Of a DNA stretch of 64,000 bases, positions 14,594 to 24,172 are shown in pieces. The translations under genes were made by a program, and so were the position numbers. Position 1 is the stretch's first letter, and every line of letters starts with the position of its first letter. This DNA comes from Propionibacterium cyclohexanicum (GTDB lineage: Bacteria > Actinomycetota > Actinomycetes > Propionibacteriales > Propionibacteriaceae), in contig NZ_FOGZ01000011.1 in NCBI RefSeq assembly GCF_900111365.1, positions 1 to 64,000 on the forward strand. Reading direction: 5' to 3'. The notes beneath the pieces are model-generated. The model made no database searches. It was not told where the DNA came from and saw only the letters and a program-made list of their open reading frames with translations.

Positions 14594-15784
14594 GTGGCAA
14601 AGGCCCATTTCGAGCGGACGAAGCCGCACTGCAACATCGGCACCATCGGACACATCGACCACGGCAAGACCACGCTCACCGCGGCGATCACCAAGGTGCT
14701 TGCTGACAAGTACCCGCAGTGGAACTCGTTCGAGGCGTTCGATCAGATCGACAAGGCTCCCGAGGAGCGCCAGCGCGGCATCACGATCTCCATCGCGCAC
14801 GTCGAGTACCAGACCGAGAAGCGCCACTACGCGCACGTCGACTGCCCCGGACACGCCGACTACGTGAAGAACATGATCACCGGCGCCGCCCAGATGGACG
14901 GCGCGATCCTCGTGGTGGCAGCCACCGACGGCCCCATGCCCCAGACTCATGAGCACGTTCTGCTGGCCCGCCAGGTCGGCGTCCCCGCGATCGTCGTCGC
15001 CCTCAACAAGTGCGACATGGTCGACGACGAGGAGCTCATCGAGCTCGTCGAGATGGAGACCCGCGAGCTGCTCTCGGGCCAGGAGTTCGACGGCGACAAC
15101 TGTCCCGTGGTCCGGGTCTCGGCGCTGAAGGCCCTCGAGGGCGATGCCGAGTGGGGCGAAGCCATCATCAAGCTCATGGATGCCGTCGACGAGTACATTC
15201 CCCAGCCCGAGCGTGACACCGCGAAGCCCTTCCTCATGCCCGTCGAGGACGTCTTCACGATCACCGGGCGTGGCACCGTGGTCACCGGTCGTGTCGAGCG
15301 CGGCATCATCAAGACCGGTGAGACCGTCGAGCTCGTCGGCTTGGGCGACACCCAGACCACGACGGTTACCGGTGTCGAGATGTTCCGCAAGATCCTCGAC
15401 GAGGGTCAGGCCGGCGACAATGTGGGTCTGCTGCTGCGTGGCACCAAGAAGGAGGACGTGGAGCGCGGCATGGTCGTGACCAAGCCGGGCACCACCACCC
15501 CCCACACCGACTTCGAGAGCAATGTGTACGTGCTGACGAAGGAGGAGGGCGGCCGTCACAAGCCGTTCTTCAGCCACTACAGCCCGCAGTTCTACTTCCG
15601 CACCACCGACGTGACCGGCACGGTCGAGCTGCCCGAGGGTGTCGAGATGTGCATGCCCGGTGACAACACCGACATGACGGTGCACCTGCAGAAGCCGATC
15701 GCCATGGAGGTCGGACTGAAGTTCGCCATCCGCGAGGGTGGCCACACCGTCGGCGCAGGTCGCGTGACCAAGATCGACAAGTGA
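14594..15784 (+). CDS. tuf: Elongation factor Tu
   Basis: Delivers aminoacyl-tRNA to the ribosome. 396 aa from GTG 14594 (AGAAGGAG upstream), giving [13 protein letters not shown]1 is GHIDHGKT, G3 DCPGH, G4 NKCD. An in-frame ATG at 14567 lies before the Shine-Dalgarno and was not used. It is flanked by its own promoter and a 16-bp-stem terminator, so it forms a single-gene unit. Confidence 0.98.
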   Translation: MAKAHFERTKPHCNIGTIGHIDHGKTTLTAAITKVLADKYPQWNSFEAFDQIDKAPEERQRGITISIAHVEYQTEKRHYAHVDCPGHADYVKNMITGAAQMDGAILVVAATDGPMPQTHEHVLLARQVGVPAIVVALNKCDMVDDEELIELVEMETRELLSGQEFDGDNCPVVRVSALKALEGDAEWGEAIIKLMDAVDEYIPQPERDTAKPFLMPVEDVFTITGRGTVVTGRVERGIIKTGETVELVGLGDTQTTTVTGVEMFRKILDEGQAGDNVGLLLRGTKKEDVERGMVVTKPGTTTPHTDFESNVYVLTKEEGGRHKPFFSHYSPQFYFRTTDVTGTVELPEGVEMCMPGDNTDMTVHLQKPIAMEVGLKFAIREGGHTVGAGRVTKIDK

Positions 15785-16086
15785 GCCCGCTCCTGCGGGT
15801 CTGATCATCCGCAGCCGCACAGAAGGCCCGCCCCTCGGGGCGGGCCTTCTGTCGTCCCAGGCTCCTTGCGGTGAGCTGTCTGTCCTCCCAGGCCCCTTGG
15901 GCGTCTCGATAGCGCCTGGCCGGGGCAGCGCCCGGATTTCCAGCCGCTGAGGGTAGCCTTGGCGCCATCTGGGGAATCGCGCAGGCGGTACCCGCACGCA
16001 GCGATATTCGTTGGCCCGGCGAACTGCGCCTGAGCGGTCGAGAATCGCGGCGAGGAATCACAGTTGCCCACAGCCGAGGGAAGGCC
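15785..16086 (+). other. tuf-VKOR spacer (302 bp)
   Basis: Contains the tuf terminator (15819-15852), then an imperfect direct repeat of 18 bases (15851-15868 and 15882-15899, period 31, two mismatches, core CCCAGGC). No convincing promoter for the following gene was found; GAGGGAAGG just before 16087 is its ribosome-binding site. Confidence 0.6.
15819..15852 (+). terminator. Strong terminator of tuf
   Basis: ACAGAAGGCCCGCCCC (15819-15834) and its perfect complement (15837-15852) with only TC between, so a very stable stem of up to 16 bp. The arm ends in CTTCTGT rather than a T-run. Confidence 0.85.
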
Positions 16087-16737
16087 ATGACCGAAGTGCA
16101 GACATCCGCGACACCCGAAGACGACGACGAGATCGATGTGGAGCTGCTGCAACCGGCACCGCAGTCATGGCGATCCAGGACCGCGATCGAGATGGTGATC
16201 AGTGGTCTGCTGGGTCTCTACACATCGTTCGTGCTGTCGATCGAGGCGTGGCAGCTGGCCTCCAACCCGGGCCTCCAGCTGCGCTGCGATGTGAATTCGG
16301 TGATCTCCTGCACCACAGTCGCCAACACCTGGCAGGCCCGAGTTCTCGGCTTCCCCAACGCCTTCCTCGGCATCTTCTTCGAGGCCGTCGTACTGGCGGT
16401 GTCGGTGGCCATCCTCTCGGGTGTGCGCTTCCCGCGCTGGTACATGCTGGGCGTCCAGGCGCTCTACACGGTTGGCCTGCTGTTTGCCCTGTGGCTGTTC
16501 GTGCAGTCCTATTTCGTCATCCATGCGCTGTGCCCGTGGTGCCTGCTCATCACCCTGACGACAACGCTGGTGTGGGCGGGTCTTACCCGGCTCAATGTGC
16601 GTGATCGAGTGATCCCCGCCCCCGCAGGGCTGCGCTGGTTCGTCTCCGCCGGAAACGACTGGATCATCACCGGCTCGTTCCTGTTCGTGCTGGCCATGAT
16701 GGTCTTCGTGCGCTACGGCATCACGCTGCTGCGCTGA
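16087..16737 (+). CDS. Vitamin K epoxide reductase (VKOR) family membrane protein
   Basis: 216-aa integral membrane protein with about five hydrophobic segments. It has the four VKOR redox cysteines: the loop pair Cys67 and Cys75 and the active-site CPWC at Cys149-Cys152. In actinobacteria VKOR replaces DsbB, passing electrons from a DsbA-like thioredoxin to menaquinone so that exported proteins form disulfides. No DsbA-like domain is fused and none is nearby. The six-cysteine lipoprotein at 60150-60668 would be a plausible client, which is inference. The acidic N-terminus is cytoplasmic. Confidence 0.9.
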   Translation: MTEVQTSATPEDDDEIDVELLQPAPQSWRSRTAIEMVISGLLGLYTSFVLSIEAWQLASNPGLQLRCDVNSVISCTTVANTWQARVLGFPNAFLGIFFEAVVLAVSVAILSGVRFPRWYMLGVQALYTVGLLFALWLFVQSYFVIHALCPWCLLITLTTTLVWAGLTRLNVRDRVIPAPAGLRWFVSAGNDWIITGSFLFVLAMMVFVRYGITLLR

Positions 16738-16748
16738 GCCCGCCGATA

Positions 16749-16778
16749 CGGTGGCCGCGGGCCTGGCCCGGGCCACCG
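16749..16778. terminator. Terminator between convergent VKOR and MFS genes
   Basis: CGGTGGCC (16749-16756) pairs with GGCCACCG (16771-16778), and the GC-rich interior can extend the stem with one bulge. It can serve both strands. Confidence 0.6.
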
Positions 16779-16783
16779 CGCCC

Positions 16784-18079
16784 TCAGACCTCCCGGGCCT
16801 GTTGAGGCGTTGCTGCTCCGCGTGACGAGCGACTCAGAGGCAACCCCACCGCGAGGGTGATGGCCAGGCAGCCGGCCATGACGAGCGCCATCGACACCAC
16901 CGGGCGATGACCGAGCCCCACCAGGGGCGAGACGACTGCAGCCACCAGGAACTGCGCCGCCCCGAGCAGGCCCGAGCCGGTGCCAGCAGCTCGTCCTGAC
17001 AGCGCCGAGATGGCAAGGGCGGTGGCGTTGCCCGAGGACAGCGAGATCCCCGCCAGCGTCAGCGCGAGCAGGCCTATCACCAGGCCCAAGGGGGTCGTGC
17101 CGAGCAGACTGGCGATCACCAGTCCCGCCGTGCCGAGCGTCATGAGTCCGAGTCCCACGAGCATGAGGTGCCGGATCTGGAAGTGCTCGACAAGCCGCGC
17201 TGAGGCGGCGGCGACGATGGCCATGAGGACGGCATTGCCCGCGAACGCCAGCGAGTAGTTGATCTTGCTCAGCCCGTATTCGCCCTGCAGAACGAACGGC
17301 GAGGCCGAGATGTAGGCGAACATCACTCCGAAGCCCACCGCGAAGATGATCCCGTAGCCGATGAACCGGAGATTGCCGAGCATCGCCGAGAGGTCATGCC
17401 AGACCTGGGAGACACCGGCACCATTGCGCTTGGAGGCCGGCAGCGACTCGGGAACGACGAAGATGGCCGCCAGGGCCATGAACGCGTTGAAGATGGCCAG
17501 CACTGCGAAGATTCCCCGCCATCCGATCGGGCCGCTCAGCACACCGCCGAGCACCGGCGCGATGACCGGTGCCAGTCCCTGGATGGCCATGAGCAGCGCG
17601 TAGGCCTTCGCTGCGCCATTCGCATCTGCCAGATCGGCGACGACAGCGCGTGCCAGCACCACGCCAGTGCCGCCGGCCAGACCCATCACGAATCGCAGCG
17701 CGATGAGAAGCTCGATATTGGGCGCCAGGGCTACGCACACCGAGGAGATCAGGAAGCAGACACTGCCTATGACCAGCGGCCTGCGCCGCCCGATGCTGTC
17801 GGAGATGGGGCCGATGATCAGCTGACCCAGCCCCATGCCGATCATGAACGCCGACAGGGTGAGCTGAGCCGCGGAGGCTGAGGTGTGGAGGTCCTGGGCC
17901 AGCTGGACCATGCTCGCGAGATACATGTCGGTGCCCAGCGGTGCCGCTGCCGAGAGGAGCGCCAGGCTGACGAGAAGCAGAGGCCCCAGCGTGCTGACAT
18001 GCGGGGGCGGCGGGGCAGCGGAGGACGGCGCGGCCGAGAGGTTCCTTGCCGGTTCGTTGGTGGGGGTCTTGAGGGACAT
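16784..18079 (-). CDS. Bcr/CflA-type MFS drug efflux transporter
   Basis: 431-aa twelve-helix transporter of the major facilitator superfamily. The loop 2-3 motif appears as DSIGRRRPL, and TDMYLASM in helix 1 is typical of the Bcr/CflA (DHA1) group, which exports drugs such as bicyclomycin or chloramphenicol. A Pro/Ala-rich cytoplasmic N-terminal tail of about 28 residues precedes helix 1. No regulator is adjacent; it is divergent from the acetyltransferase gene at 18266. The true substrate cannot be read from sequence. Confidence 0.88.
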   Translation of the reverse strand: MSLKTPTNEPARNLSAAPSSAAPPPPHVSTLGPLLLVSLALLSAAAPLGTDMYLASMVQLAQDLHTSASAAQLTLSAFMIGMGLGQLIIGPISDSIGRRRPLVIGSVCFLISSVCVALAPNIELLIALRFVMGLAGGTGVVLARAVVADLADANGAAKAYALLMAIQGLAPVIAPVLGGVLSGPIGWRGIFAVLAIFNAFMALAAIFVVPESLPASKRNGAGVSQVWHDLSAMLGNLRFIGYGIIFAVGFGVMFAYISASPFVLQGEYGLSKINYSLAFAGNAVLMAIVAAASARLVEHFQIRHLMLVGLGLMTLGTAGLVIASLLGTTPLGLVIGLLALTLAGISLSSGNATALAISALSGRAAGTGSGLLGAAQFLVAAVVSPLVGLGHRPVVSMALVMAGCLAITLAVGLPLSRSSRGAATPQQAREV

Positions 18080-18265
18080 GGCGGTGCTCCAGGAAATATG
18101 GGCCTGTGTCGGGCAGGCTCCGCGGTGATCGGCAGATGACCCGACCCGCGGATTCTATGGTCTCGGGCGAAGGGCCTCGCGCGTTGTGAGCGACCGGGGC
18201 CAGCGTTTCACGGTCCGTGAACACAAGGGGGCTCCCAACCCTTCCGTGCGGAGCACCATGGAGGG

Positions 18266-18787
18266 ATGGACCGCCATCCACTCACCAATGACGCACCGGG
18301 CCGGGTGAGGCTGACCACTGCCAGGCTGATCCTGCTCAGCGTCGATCCGGCGCAAGCCGAGACCTTGGCCGCCGGCGGCTGCCCCCTGCCGTGCGCGCCC
18401 GGCTATCCCCATGCCGATACGAGCGCCGCGGCGAGGCTGTTGCGCCAGAGCATCGAGGTGGACAACTGGGTGCCCGGTTTCGGCATGTATCTCATCGTGC
18501 GCAGCAGCGATGGGCTGGTGATCGGCGACATCGGCTTCCACACCCCGCCCGACGAGCGCGGCGCGGCCGAAGTGGCCTATGGGCTGGCGCCCTCGGCCAG
18601 GCATCGCGGATACGCATCCGAGGCCCTTGATGCACTCACGTCATGGGCACATTGTCACGGCTGCGAGACCGTACTGGCCGAGGTCGAGCCGGACAATGTC
18701 GCGTCTGTGGCGGTGCTCGAGAGGTGTGGGTATGCGCCGGTGCGCGCGGCCGGGCCCTGGCTGCGCTACCGGCACCAGCGTGGCTGA
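18266..18787 (+). CDS. GNAT family N-acetyltransferase (RimJ/RimL-like)
   Basis: 173-aa acetyl-CoA-dependent acetyltransferase. It starts with LTTARLILLSVDP, typical of RimJ/RimL-like proteins, and has the acetyl-CoA-binding turn ARHRGYASEAL followed by the VEPDNVASVAVLERCGY segment. Its acceptor is unknown. GGAGGG directly abuts the ATG, so another ribosome-binding arrangement may be used. It lies 48 bp upstream of gltX, which has its own promoter signal. Confidence 0.85.
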   Translation: MDRHPLTNDAPGRVRLTTARLILLSVDPAQAETLAAGGCPLPCAPGYPHADTSAAARLLRQSIEVDNWVPGFGMYLIVRSSDGLVIGDIGFHTPPDERGAAEVAYGLAPSARHRGYASEALDALTSWAHCHGCETVLAEVEPDNVASVAVLERCGYAPVRAAGPWLRYRHQRG

Positions 18788-18819
18788 TCTGCTCGTTCGG
18801 CGGACCTCGGGTCGTTCAC

Positions 18820-18825
18820 TAGACT
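18820..18825 (+). promoter_or_regulatory. -10 box of gltX, near-leaderless transcript
   Basis: TAGACT lies 10 nt before the gltX ATG, so transcription would start within a few bases of the start codon. No Shine-Dalgarno is present, consistent with a leaderless mRNA. The -35 region is weak. Confidence 0.5.
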
Positions 18826-18835
18826 CGGCAGCACT

Positions 18836-20299
18836 ATGACCACACCTGCTCGCACTCGCGTCGCTCCTTCTCCGACCGGTGATCCTCATGTCGGCACCGC
18901 GTACATGGCCCTCTTCGACAAGGCCTGGGCGGCGAAGACCGGCGGCAGCTTCGTGCTGCGGGTGGAGGACACCGACCGCAACCGGCTGGTCGAGGGCAGC
19001 GAGCAGCAGATCAGCGAAACGCTGGAGTGGCTGGGCCTAGGCCCAGACGAGTCTCCGGAGCTGGGCGGCCCCTATGGCCCCTACCGCCAGTCGGAGCGCC
19101 TGGACGCATATCGTCCTGTCGTCGAGCAGCTCATTGCCGACGGCCATGCCTACCGCTGCTGGTGCAGCCCCGAGCGACTCGCGGCGATGCGTGCCGAGAA
19201 GGCAGAACACAAGCAAGACACCCGCTACGACCGGCTCTGCCTGGGAATGACCGAGCAGGAGAGAGCGAAGCTGCCGGGATTCAGCCCGACCCCGGTGGTG
19301 CGGATGCTCATTCCCGACGACGCCCCCTTGAGTTTCCAGGACCTGGTGCGCGGCGAGGTGAGGGCCCCGTTCCCCGACGACCAGGTGATTCTCAAGGCGG
19401 ACGGGTTCCCGACCTATCATCTGGCGGTGGTCGTGGACGACCACCTCATGGGCATCAATACCGTGGTCCGCGGCGAAGAATGGATCAGTTCGACACCCAA
19501 GCATCTGCTGCTGTACAGGTGGCTCGGATGGGAGCTGCCGGCCTTTGCGCACATGCCTCTGCTGCGCAATACCGATCACTCGAAGATCAGCAAACGCAAG
19601 AACCCGGCGGCGAGGCTCATGTGGTTCAAGGAGCAGGGCTATCTTCCCGAGGCATTGCGGAACTTCCTCCAGCTGCTGGCCTACCCGCCAGTGGCTGGTG
19701 ACCAGGAGGTCGAGAGCTTCCAGGACTTCGTCGACGGATTCGAGTGGTCGCGGGTGAACACGGTGGGCCCGGTCTTCGACACGAAGAAGCTCGACTGGCT
19801 CAACGGCTACTACGTCCGGCAGCTCTCCGACGAGCAGCTGGGGGAGCGCCTTGTCGAGTTCATCACTGCCAGCGGGCAGTGGGGCGAGAACCCCTCGCCC
19901 AGCTGGGCGCAGCTGATCCGCCGATCGGCGGCCATGATCAAGCCGCGGCTCGTGAAGTTGTCGGATGCCTGGGCCCAGCTGGACTTTCTCACCGTCCCCG
20001 ATGACGCGGTTGCCCTCGAGGATGTCGCCCGGGCGCAGCTGCGCGACAACGCAGCGGAATTGCTGGCCGCCTCACGGCAGGTGATCGCCGAGACGCAGCC
20101 CTTCGATGCCCGGCACATCGAGGCCGGCCTGCGGACGAGACTGGTCGACGAGATGGGCATCAAGCCGCGGGTGGCGTTCACGCCGCTGCGGGTCGCCACG
20201 AGCGGGCGAAAGGTGAGCCCCCCGCTGTTCGAGACCTGCGAGATCTTGGGGCGGGCCTCGGTGCTCGCCCGGATCGACGCGCTGGCGAAGCAGCTGTGA
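18836..20299 (+). CDS. gltX: Glutamyl-tRNA synthetase
   Basis: Class I synthetase, 487 aa. The HIGH-type motif is PSPTGDPHVGTA near the N-terminus and the KMSKS-type motif is KISKRK. In bacteria lacking GlnRS the enzyme also charges tRNA-Gln for later amidation; that is likely here but cannot be shown from this window. The start is ATG 18836 just after a -10 box, with no ribosome-binding site. It is followed by the long rpsJ upstream region. Confidence 0.96.
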   Translation: MTTPARTRVAPSPTGDPHVGTAYMALFDKAWAAKTGGSFVLRVEDTDRNRLVEGSEQQISETLEWLGLGPDESPELGGPYGPYRQSERLDAYRPVVEQLIADGHAYRCWCSPERLAAMRAEKAEHKQDTRYDRLCLGMTEQERAKLPGFSPTPVVRMLIPDDAPLSFQDLVRGEVRAPFPDDQVILKADGFPTYHLAVVVDDHLMGINTVVRGEEWISSTPKHLLLYRWLGWELPAFAHMPLLRNTDHSKISKRKNPAARLMWFKEQGYLPEALRNFLQLLAYPPVAGDQEVESFQDFVDGFEWSRVNTVGPVFDTKKLDWLNGYYVRQLSDEQLGERLVEFITASGQWGENPSPSWAQLIRRSAAMIKPRLVKLSDAWAQLDFLTVPDDAVALEDVARAQLRDNAAELLAASRQVIAETQPFDARHIEAGLRTRLVDEMGIKPRVAFTPLRVATSGRKVSPPLFETCEILGRASVLARIDALAKQL

Positions 20300-20975
20300 G
20301 CCTGGCGGGCGTGCAGCCGACCGAGGCGGATTGAACCCCGCGTGGATTTGTCAGGATGGCCTCGACGTGGGAGCATAGACAAGTTGCTCCCCGGGGTACG
20401 GGCGTTTGCGCGCGATGGAGCCGGATCTGGTTCGTCCAGGGTCCTTCTCGTCACGGCCGGCGCGTGTCTTCGGGAAGAGATGCACTCTAACCCTCGGGCG
20501 ACCGCGGGTGGCCTTGCGGCACACACCGGTCGGGGCTGCGGGGTTGTGAGTGGGTCACTCGGCGACGGGTGGATTCACCGGATGCGGTTTCGGCTGCATG
20601 CGGGAATCTGGTTGTGAGTCCACAGCCACACGCGAAGAGGTGCGTGTTGTGCTGAACGGCCCGCGACACGCCCGACCTCGGGTACCGGGCAATGTGACTT
20701 TGACAAGGGGAAATAGTGGCGGAAACGGTGCGTTTTCGATTCAATTTCCTCTACTCAGAGGCTCGGCCAGTTCGCTGGATGAGCCGAGGGGACGCGACAC
20801 CGGCTTGTCCGGTGGAGCAAGACGAACGCGACACCGGCTTGTCCGGTGGAGCAAGACGAACGCGACACCGGCTTGTCCGGTGGAGCCAAGGGAACGCGAC
20901 ACCGGCTTGTCCGGTGGAGCAAGACGAACGCGACACCGGCTTGTCCGGTGGAGCTGAGCGATATGGGGAACAACC
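20300..20975 (+). other. gltX-rpsJ spacer (676 bp) with repeat array
   Basis: The longest gene-free stretch of the window. The first 490 bases hold no gene or RNA I recognise. A perfect -35-like TTGACA sits at 20700-20705 but has no good -10 at 16-18 bp, so the S10 operon promoter is not located. From 20793 an array of 34-bp repeats runs to 21 bases before the rpsJ start, ending with GGGGAA as Shine-Dalgarno. Apparent reading frames across the array are repeat artefacts. Confidence 0.75.
20793..20955 (+). repeat. Five tandem 34-bp hairpin repeats in the rpsJ leader
   Basis: Copies start at 20793, 20827, 20861, 20895 and 20929; the last is partial at its 3' end. Each begins CGCGA and then carries the 17-nt hairpin CACCGGCTTGTCCGGTG (6-bp stem, loop CTTGT), followed by the linker GAGCAAGACGAA. 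The linker changes to GCCAAGGGAA in copy 3; the stem-loop is identical in all five. The loop CTTG is complementary to CAAG in the linker. The period of 34 is not a multiple of three, so it is not coding. It lies in the untranslated leader of the S10 operon. Confidence 0.95.
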
Positions 20976-21287
20976 GTGGCGGGACAGAAGATCCGCATCA
21001 GGCTCCGTGCCTATGACCATGAGGTCATTGACTCGTCGGCGCGCAAGATCGTCGACACTGTCACTCGGACGGGTGCAAAGGTCGCCGGCCCAGTGCCGTT
21101 GCCGACCGAGAAGAACGTGTGGTGCGTCATTCGTTCGCCCCACAAGTACAAGGACAGCCGCGAGCACTTCGAGATGCGTACCCACAAGCGGCTCATCGAC
21201 ATCCTCGACCCGACGCCGAAGACGGTCGATTCGCTCATGCGTCTCGATCTTCCAGCCGGTGTTGACATCGAAATCAAGCTTCCGTGA
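20976..21287 (+). CDS. rpsJ: 30S ribosomal protein S10
   Basis: First gene of the S10 operon; 103 aa, canonical start [23 protein letters not shown] start 21 bases after the repeat array, with GGGGAA as ribosome-binding site. S10 also joins NusB in antitermination complexes. rplC follows after 11 bases. Confidence 0.98.
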   Translation: MAGQKIRIRLRAYDHEVIDSSARKIVDTVTRTGAKVAGPVPLPTEKNVWCVIRSPHKYKDSREHFEMRTHKRLIDILDPTPKTVDSLMRLDLPAGVDIEIKLP

Positions 21288-21298
21288 GGCCGTAGAAC

Positions 21299-21958
21299 AT
21301 GACTACCGAACGCACAGTGAAGGGCCTGTTGGGCACAAAGCTCGGCATGACCCAGGTCTGGGACGAGAACAATCGCCTCATCCCCGTGACAGTGATCCAG
21401 GCGGGGCCCTGCGTCGTGACGCAGGTGCGCACCCCGGATTCCGACGGCTACTCGGCTGTCCAGCTCGGCTTCGGCGCCGTCCGCGCCAAGTCCGTCACCA
21501 AGCCGGCTGCGGGCCAGTTCGAGCGGGCCGGGGTGACCCCCCGCAAGTACCTGGTGGAGATCCGTACCGCCAATGCCAGCGAGTACACGCTGGGTCAGGA
21601 GCTCGATGTCGATACCTTCTCGGCCGATGACGTCGTCGACGTCACCGGTGTCATGAAGGGCAAGGGCACCGCGGGCGTGGTCAAGCGACACGGCTTCAAG
21701 GGCCTGCGCGCCAGTCACGGCGTGCACCGCAAGCACCGTTCGCCCGGCGGCATCGGTGCCTGCTCGACTCCCGGTCACGTCTTCAAGGGTCTGCGGATGG
21801 CCGGCCGGATGGGCAATGTGCGCAAGACCGTGCAGAACCTCCAGGTGGCGCGCATCGACGCCGAGCGTGGTCTCATCCTCGTGCGCGGCGCAATCCCCGG
21901 GAACAAGGGCGGGCTCGTCATCGTGCGTTCCGCCGCCAAGAAGGGTGATGCCAAGTGA
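21299..21958 (+). CDS. rplC: 50S ribosomal protein L3
   Basis: Early assembly protein near the peptidyl-transferase centre. 219 aa, begins [16 protein letters not shown] after a short N-terminus and contains the [20 protein letters not shown] loop. The stop overlaps the rplD GTG start (GTGA), so translation is coupled. Confidence 0.98.
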   Translation: MTTERTVKGLLGTKLGMTQVWDENNRLIPVTVIQAGPCVVTQVRTPDSDGYSAVQLGFGAVRAKSVTKPAAGQFERAGVTPRKYLVEIRTANASEYTLGQELDVDTFSADDVVDVTGVMKGKGTAGVVKRHGFKGLRASHGVHRKHRSPGGIGACSTPGHVFKGLRMAGRMGNVRKTVQNLQVARIDAERGLILVRGAIPGNKGGLVIVRSAAKKGDAK

Positions 21959-22665
21959 ACGAGAACACGACGGTCGATGTCGTCGATGTCGTCGATGCGA
22001 CGGGCAAGAAGACCGGCAGCGCACAGCTGCCGGGTGCCCTGTTCGACGTGCAGGCCAATATTCCTCTCATGCACCAGGTTGTCACCGCGCAGCTCGCGGC
22101 GGCACGTCAGGGCACTCATTCCACGAAGACCCGTGCCGAGGTTTCCGGCGGCGGCAAGAAGCCGTGGCGCCAGAAGGGCACTGGCCGCGCCCGCCAGGGC
22201 TCGACCCGCGCCCCGCAGTGGACCGGCGGCGGTATCAGCCATGGGCCGACGCCGCGCAGCTACAACCAGCGCACTCCCAAGAAGATGGTCGTCGCCGCGC
22301 TGCGTGGTGCGCTGTCCGACCGGGCTCGTGAGGGTCGTCTGCATGTGGTCGAGGAGTTCGTGCCCGGTGCGCAGCCCAGCACGAAGGCAGCCAGAGCGGT
22401 CATTGCCGCGCTGGGCGACTACCGCCGCGTGATCGTCGTGCTCCAGCGCGAGGAGACCACCAGCTGGCTGAGCCTGCGCAACCTTCCGGGTGTGCACGTG
22501 GTCGGCTATGACCAGCTCAACACCTATGACGTGCTGCTTGCCGACGCCGTGGTGTTCAGCAAGGCAGCGCTCGACGCCTTCGTTGCCGGCGCCGCCAAGG
22601 GCAAGTCCGTCAAGGCCGATGGCACCGAGCTGTCGTCGCAGGCCGCACAGGAGGACGCGAAGTGA
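21955..22665 (+). CDS. rplD: 50S ribosomal protein L4
   Basis: 236 aa. The tunnel-loop signature [19 protein letters not shown] is present. In enterobacteria L4 represses the S10 operon; whether this holds here is unknown, but the odd rpsJ leader is the place to look. Both ends overlap neighbours by four bases. The C-terminus extends into a short Ala/Glu tail. Confidence 0.97.
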   Translation: MNENTTVDVVDVVDATGKKTGSAQLPGALFDVQANIPLMHQVVTAQLAAARQGTHSTKTRAEVSGGGKKPWRQKGTGRARQGSTRAPQWTGGGISHGPTPRSYNQRTPKKMVVAALRGALSDRAREGRLHVVEEFVPGAQPSTKAARAVIAALGDYRRVIVVLQREETTSWLSLRNLPGVHVVGYDQLNTYDVLLADAVVFSKAALDAFVAGAAKGKSVKADGTELSSQAAQEDAK

Positions 22666-22973
22666 GCGACTTCAAGATTCATGATCCGCACGACGTACTC
22701 ATCGCGCCGGTGGTGAGCGAGAAGAGCTACGGGCTGCTGGACGAGAACAAGTACACCTTCATCGTGTCGCCGAACGCCAACAAGATCGAGATCCGCCACG
22801 CGGTGGAGTCGGTCTTCGGGGTCAAGGTGCTCAGCGTCAATACGCTCAACCGGCCCGGCAAGAAGCGCCGGACCCGGTTCGGCACGGGCAAGCGTCCCGA
22901 CACCAAACGCGCGATCATCACGCTGGCACCGGACGACCACATCGACATTTTCGGGAATGCTCCGGTCGAGTGA
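22662..22973 (+). CDS. rplW: 50S ribosomal protein L23
   Basis: 103 aa; tunnel-exit protein that docks signal recognition particle and trigger factor. Recognised by [21 protein letters not shown] and the basic loop [20 protein letters not shown] start overlaps the rplD stop. Confidence 0.97.
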   Translation: MSDFKIHDPHDVLIAPVVSEKSYGLLDENKYTFIVSPNANKIEIRHAVESVFGVKVLSVNTLNRPGKKRRTRFGTGKRPDTKRAIITLAPDDHIDIFGNAPVE

Positions 22974-23011
22974 CCTGGGGCTGACGCGCAGACAAGGAAC
23001 GAAGAAACCTC

Positions 23012-23848
23012 ATGGCTATTCGTAAGTACAGGCCGACAACGCCGGGCCGCCGCGGCTCCAGCGTTGCCGACTTCGCAGAACTGACCAGGTCGACCCCTGA
23101 GAAGTCACTGCTCACGCCGAAGTCGAAGACCGGTGGGCGGAACAACTCCGGGCGCATCACGACGCGCCATATCGGCGGCGGACACAAGCAGGCCTACCGC
23201 CGGGTTGACTTCAAGCGCTATGACAAGGACGGGGTGCCGGCCACAGTCGCGCACATCGAGTACGACCCGAACCGCACTGCGCGTATCGCGCTGCTGCACT
23301 ACGCCGACGGCGAGAAGCGCTACATCATCGCTCCGCTCGGATTGGGCCAGGGCACTCGCGTCGAGTCCGGCGCCGAGGCCGACATCAAGCCCGGCAACAA
23401 CCTTCCCTTGCGCAACATCCCGGTCGGCACCCAGGTGCACGCCGTGGAGCTGCGTCCCGGCGGCGGTGCAAAGCTGGGCCGAAGCGCCGGTGCGGTGATC
23501 CAGCTCGTTGCCCGCGAGGGCAAGTACGCCACGCTGCGCATGCCCTCGGGCGAGATGCGCATGGTTGACGTGCGCTGCCGCGCGACGATCGGTGCCGTCG
23601 GCAATGCCGAGTACTCCAACATCAACTGGGGCAAGGCGGGTCGCGGTCGCTGGAAGGGCGTGCGTCCGACCGTTCGCGGTGTCGTGATGAACCCGATCGA
23701 CCATCCGCACGGTGGTGGCGAGGGCCGGACATCCGGCGGACGTCACCCTGTGAGCCCCTGGGGCAAGCCTGAGGGGCGCACCCGGAACAAGAAGAAGGCC
23801 AGCAGCAAGCTGATCGTCCGTCGCCGCAAGTCCGGCAAGAAGCGCTGA
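23012..23848 (+). CDS. rplB: 50S ribosomal protein L2
   Basis: 278 aa, normal length. Begins [15 protein letters not shown], and contains the conserved [20 protein letters not shown] near the C-terminus, including the catalytically important His. Starts 38 bases after rplW with AAGGAACGAAG upstream. Confidence 0.98.
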   Translation: MAIRKYRPTTPGRRGSSVADFAELTRSTPEKSLLTPKSKTGGRNNSGRITTRHIGGGHKQAYRRVDFKRYDKDGVPATVAHIEYDPNRTARIALLHYADGEKRYIIAPLGLGQGTRVESGAEADIKPGNNLPLRNIPVGTQVHAVELRPGGGAKLGRSAGAVIQLVAREGKYATLRMPSGEMRMVDVRCRATIGAVGNAEYSNINWGKAGRGRWKGVRPTVRGVVMNPIDHPHGGGEGRTSGGRHPVSPWGKPEGRTRNKKKASSKLIVRRRKSGKKR

Positions 23849-23864
23849 GTGGGAGCCAGGAGAT

Positions 23865-24146
23865 ATGCCTCGCAGCTTGAAGAAGGGTCCGTTCGTCGAC
23901 CAGCATCTGCAGAAGAAGGTTGATCTGCAGAACGAGAACGGCACCAAGAACGTCATCAAGACCTGGTCGCGGCGCTCGATGGTGACCCCCGACATGCTCG
24001 GCCACACCATCGCGGTGCACGACGGTCGTAAGCACGTCCCGGTGTTCGTCACCGAGGGCATGATCGGCCACAAGCTCGGCGAGTTCGCTCCAACGCGCAC
24101 TTTCCGGGGCCATGTGAAGGACGACAAGAAGGCCCGCCGGCGCTGA
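23865..24146 (+). CDS. rpsS: 30S ribosomal protein S19
   Basis: 93 aa; contacts the A-site finger in the 30S head. Canonical [15 protein letters not shown] start and [11 protein letters not shown] near the end. GGGAGCCAGGAG precedes the ATG. Confidence 0.98.
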   Translation: MPRSLKKGPFVDQHLQKKVDLQNENGTKNVIKTWSRRSMVTPDMLGHTIAVHDGRKHVPVFVTEGMIGHKLGEFAPTRTFRGHVKDDKKARRR

Positions 24147-24172
24147 GACGCGGCAGAGAAGGAATGAATTCG

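Noticed and set aside
14636-14660. Ile instead of Val in the EF-Tu G1 motif (GHIDHGKT) as an oddity
   Set aside because: As I recall, this variant is ordinary in actinobacterial EF-Tu, so it is not unusual.
20700-20728. S10 operon promoter at TTGACA 20700-20705
   Set aside because: No TANNNT-like -10 occurs 16-18 bp downstream, so the perfect -35 alone is not enough.
20793-20955. CRISPR array
   Set aside because: Units are contiguous with near-identical linkers, there are no unique spacers, and no cas genes are present.
20741-21185. Repeat-containing minus-strand frames over the rpsJ leader (peptides like PPDKPVSRS)
   Set aside because: The 34-bp period shifts frame at each copy, so all three frames give the same artificial peptides; no start context and overlap with rpsJ.
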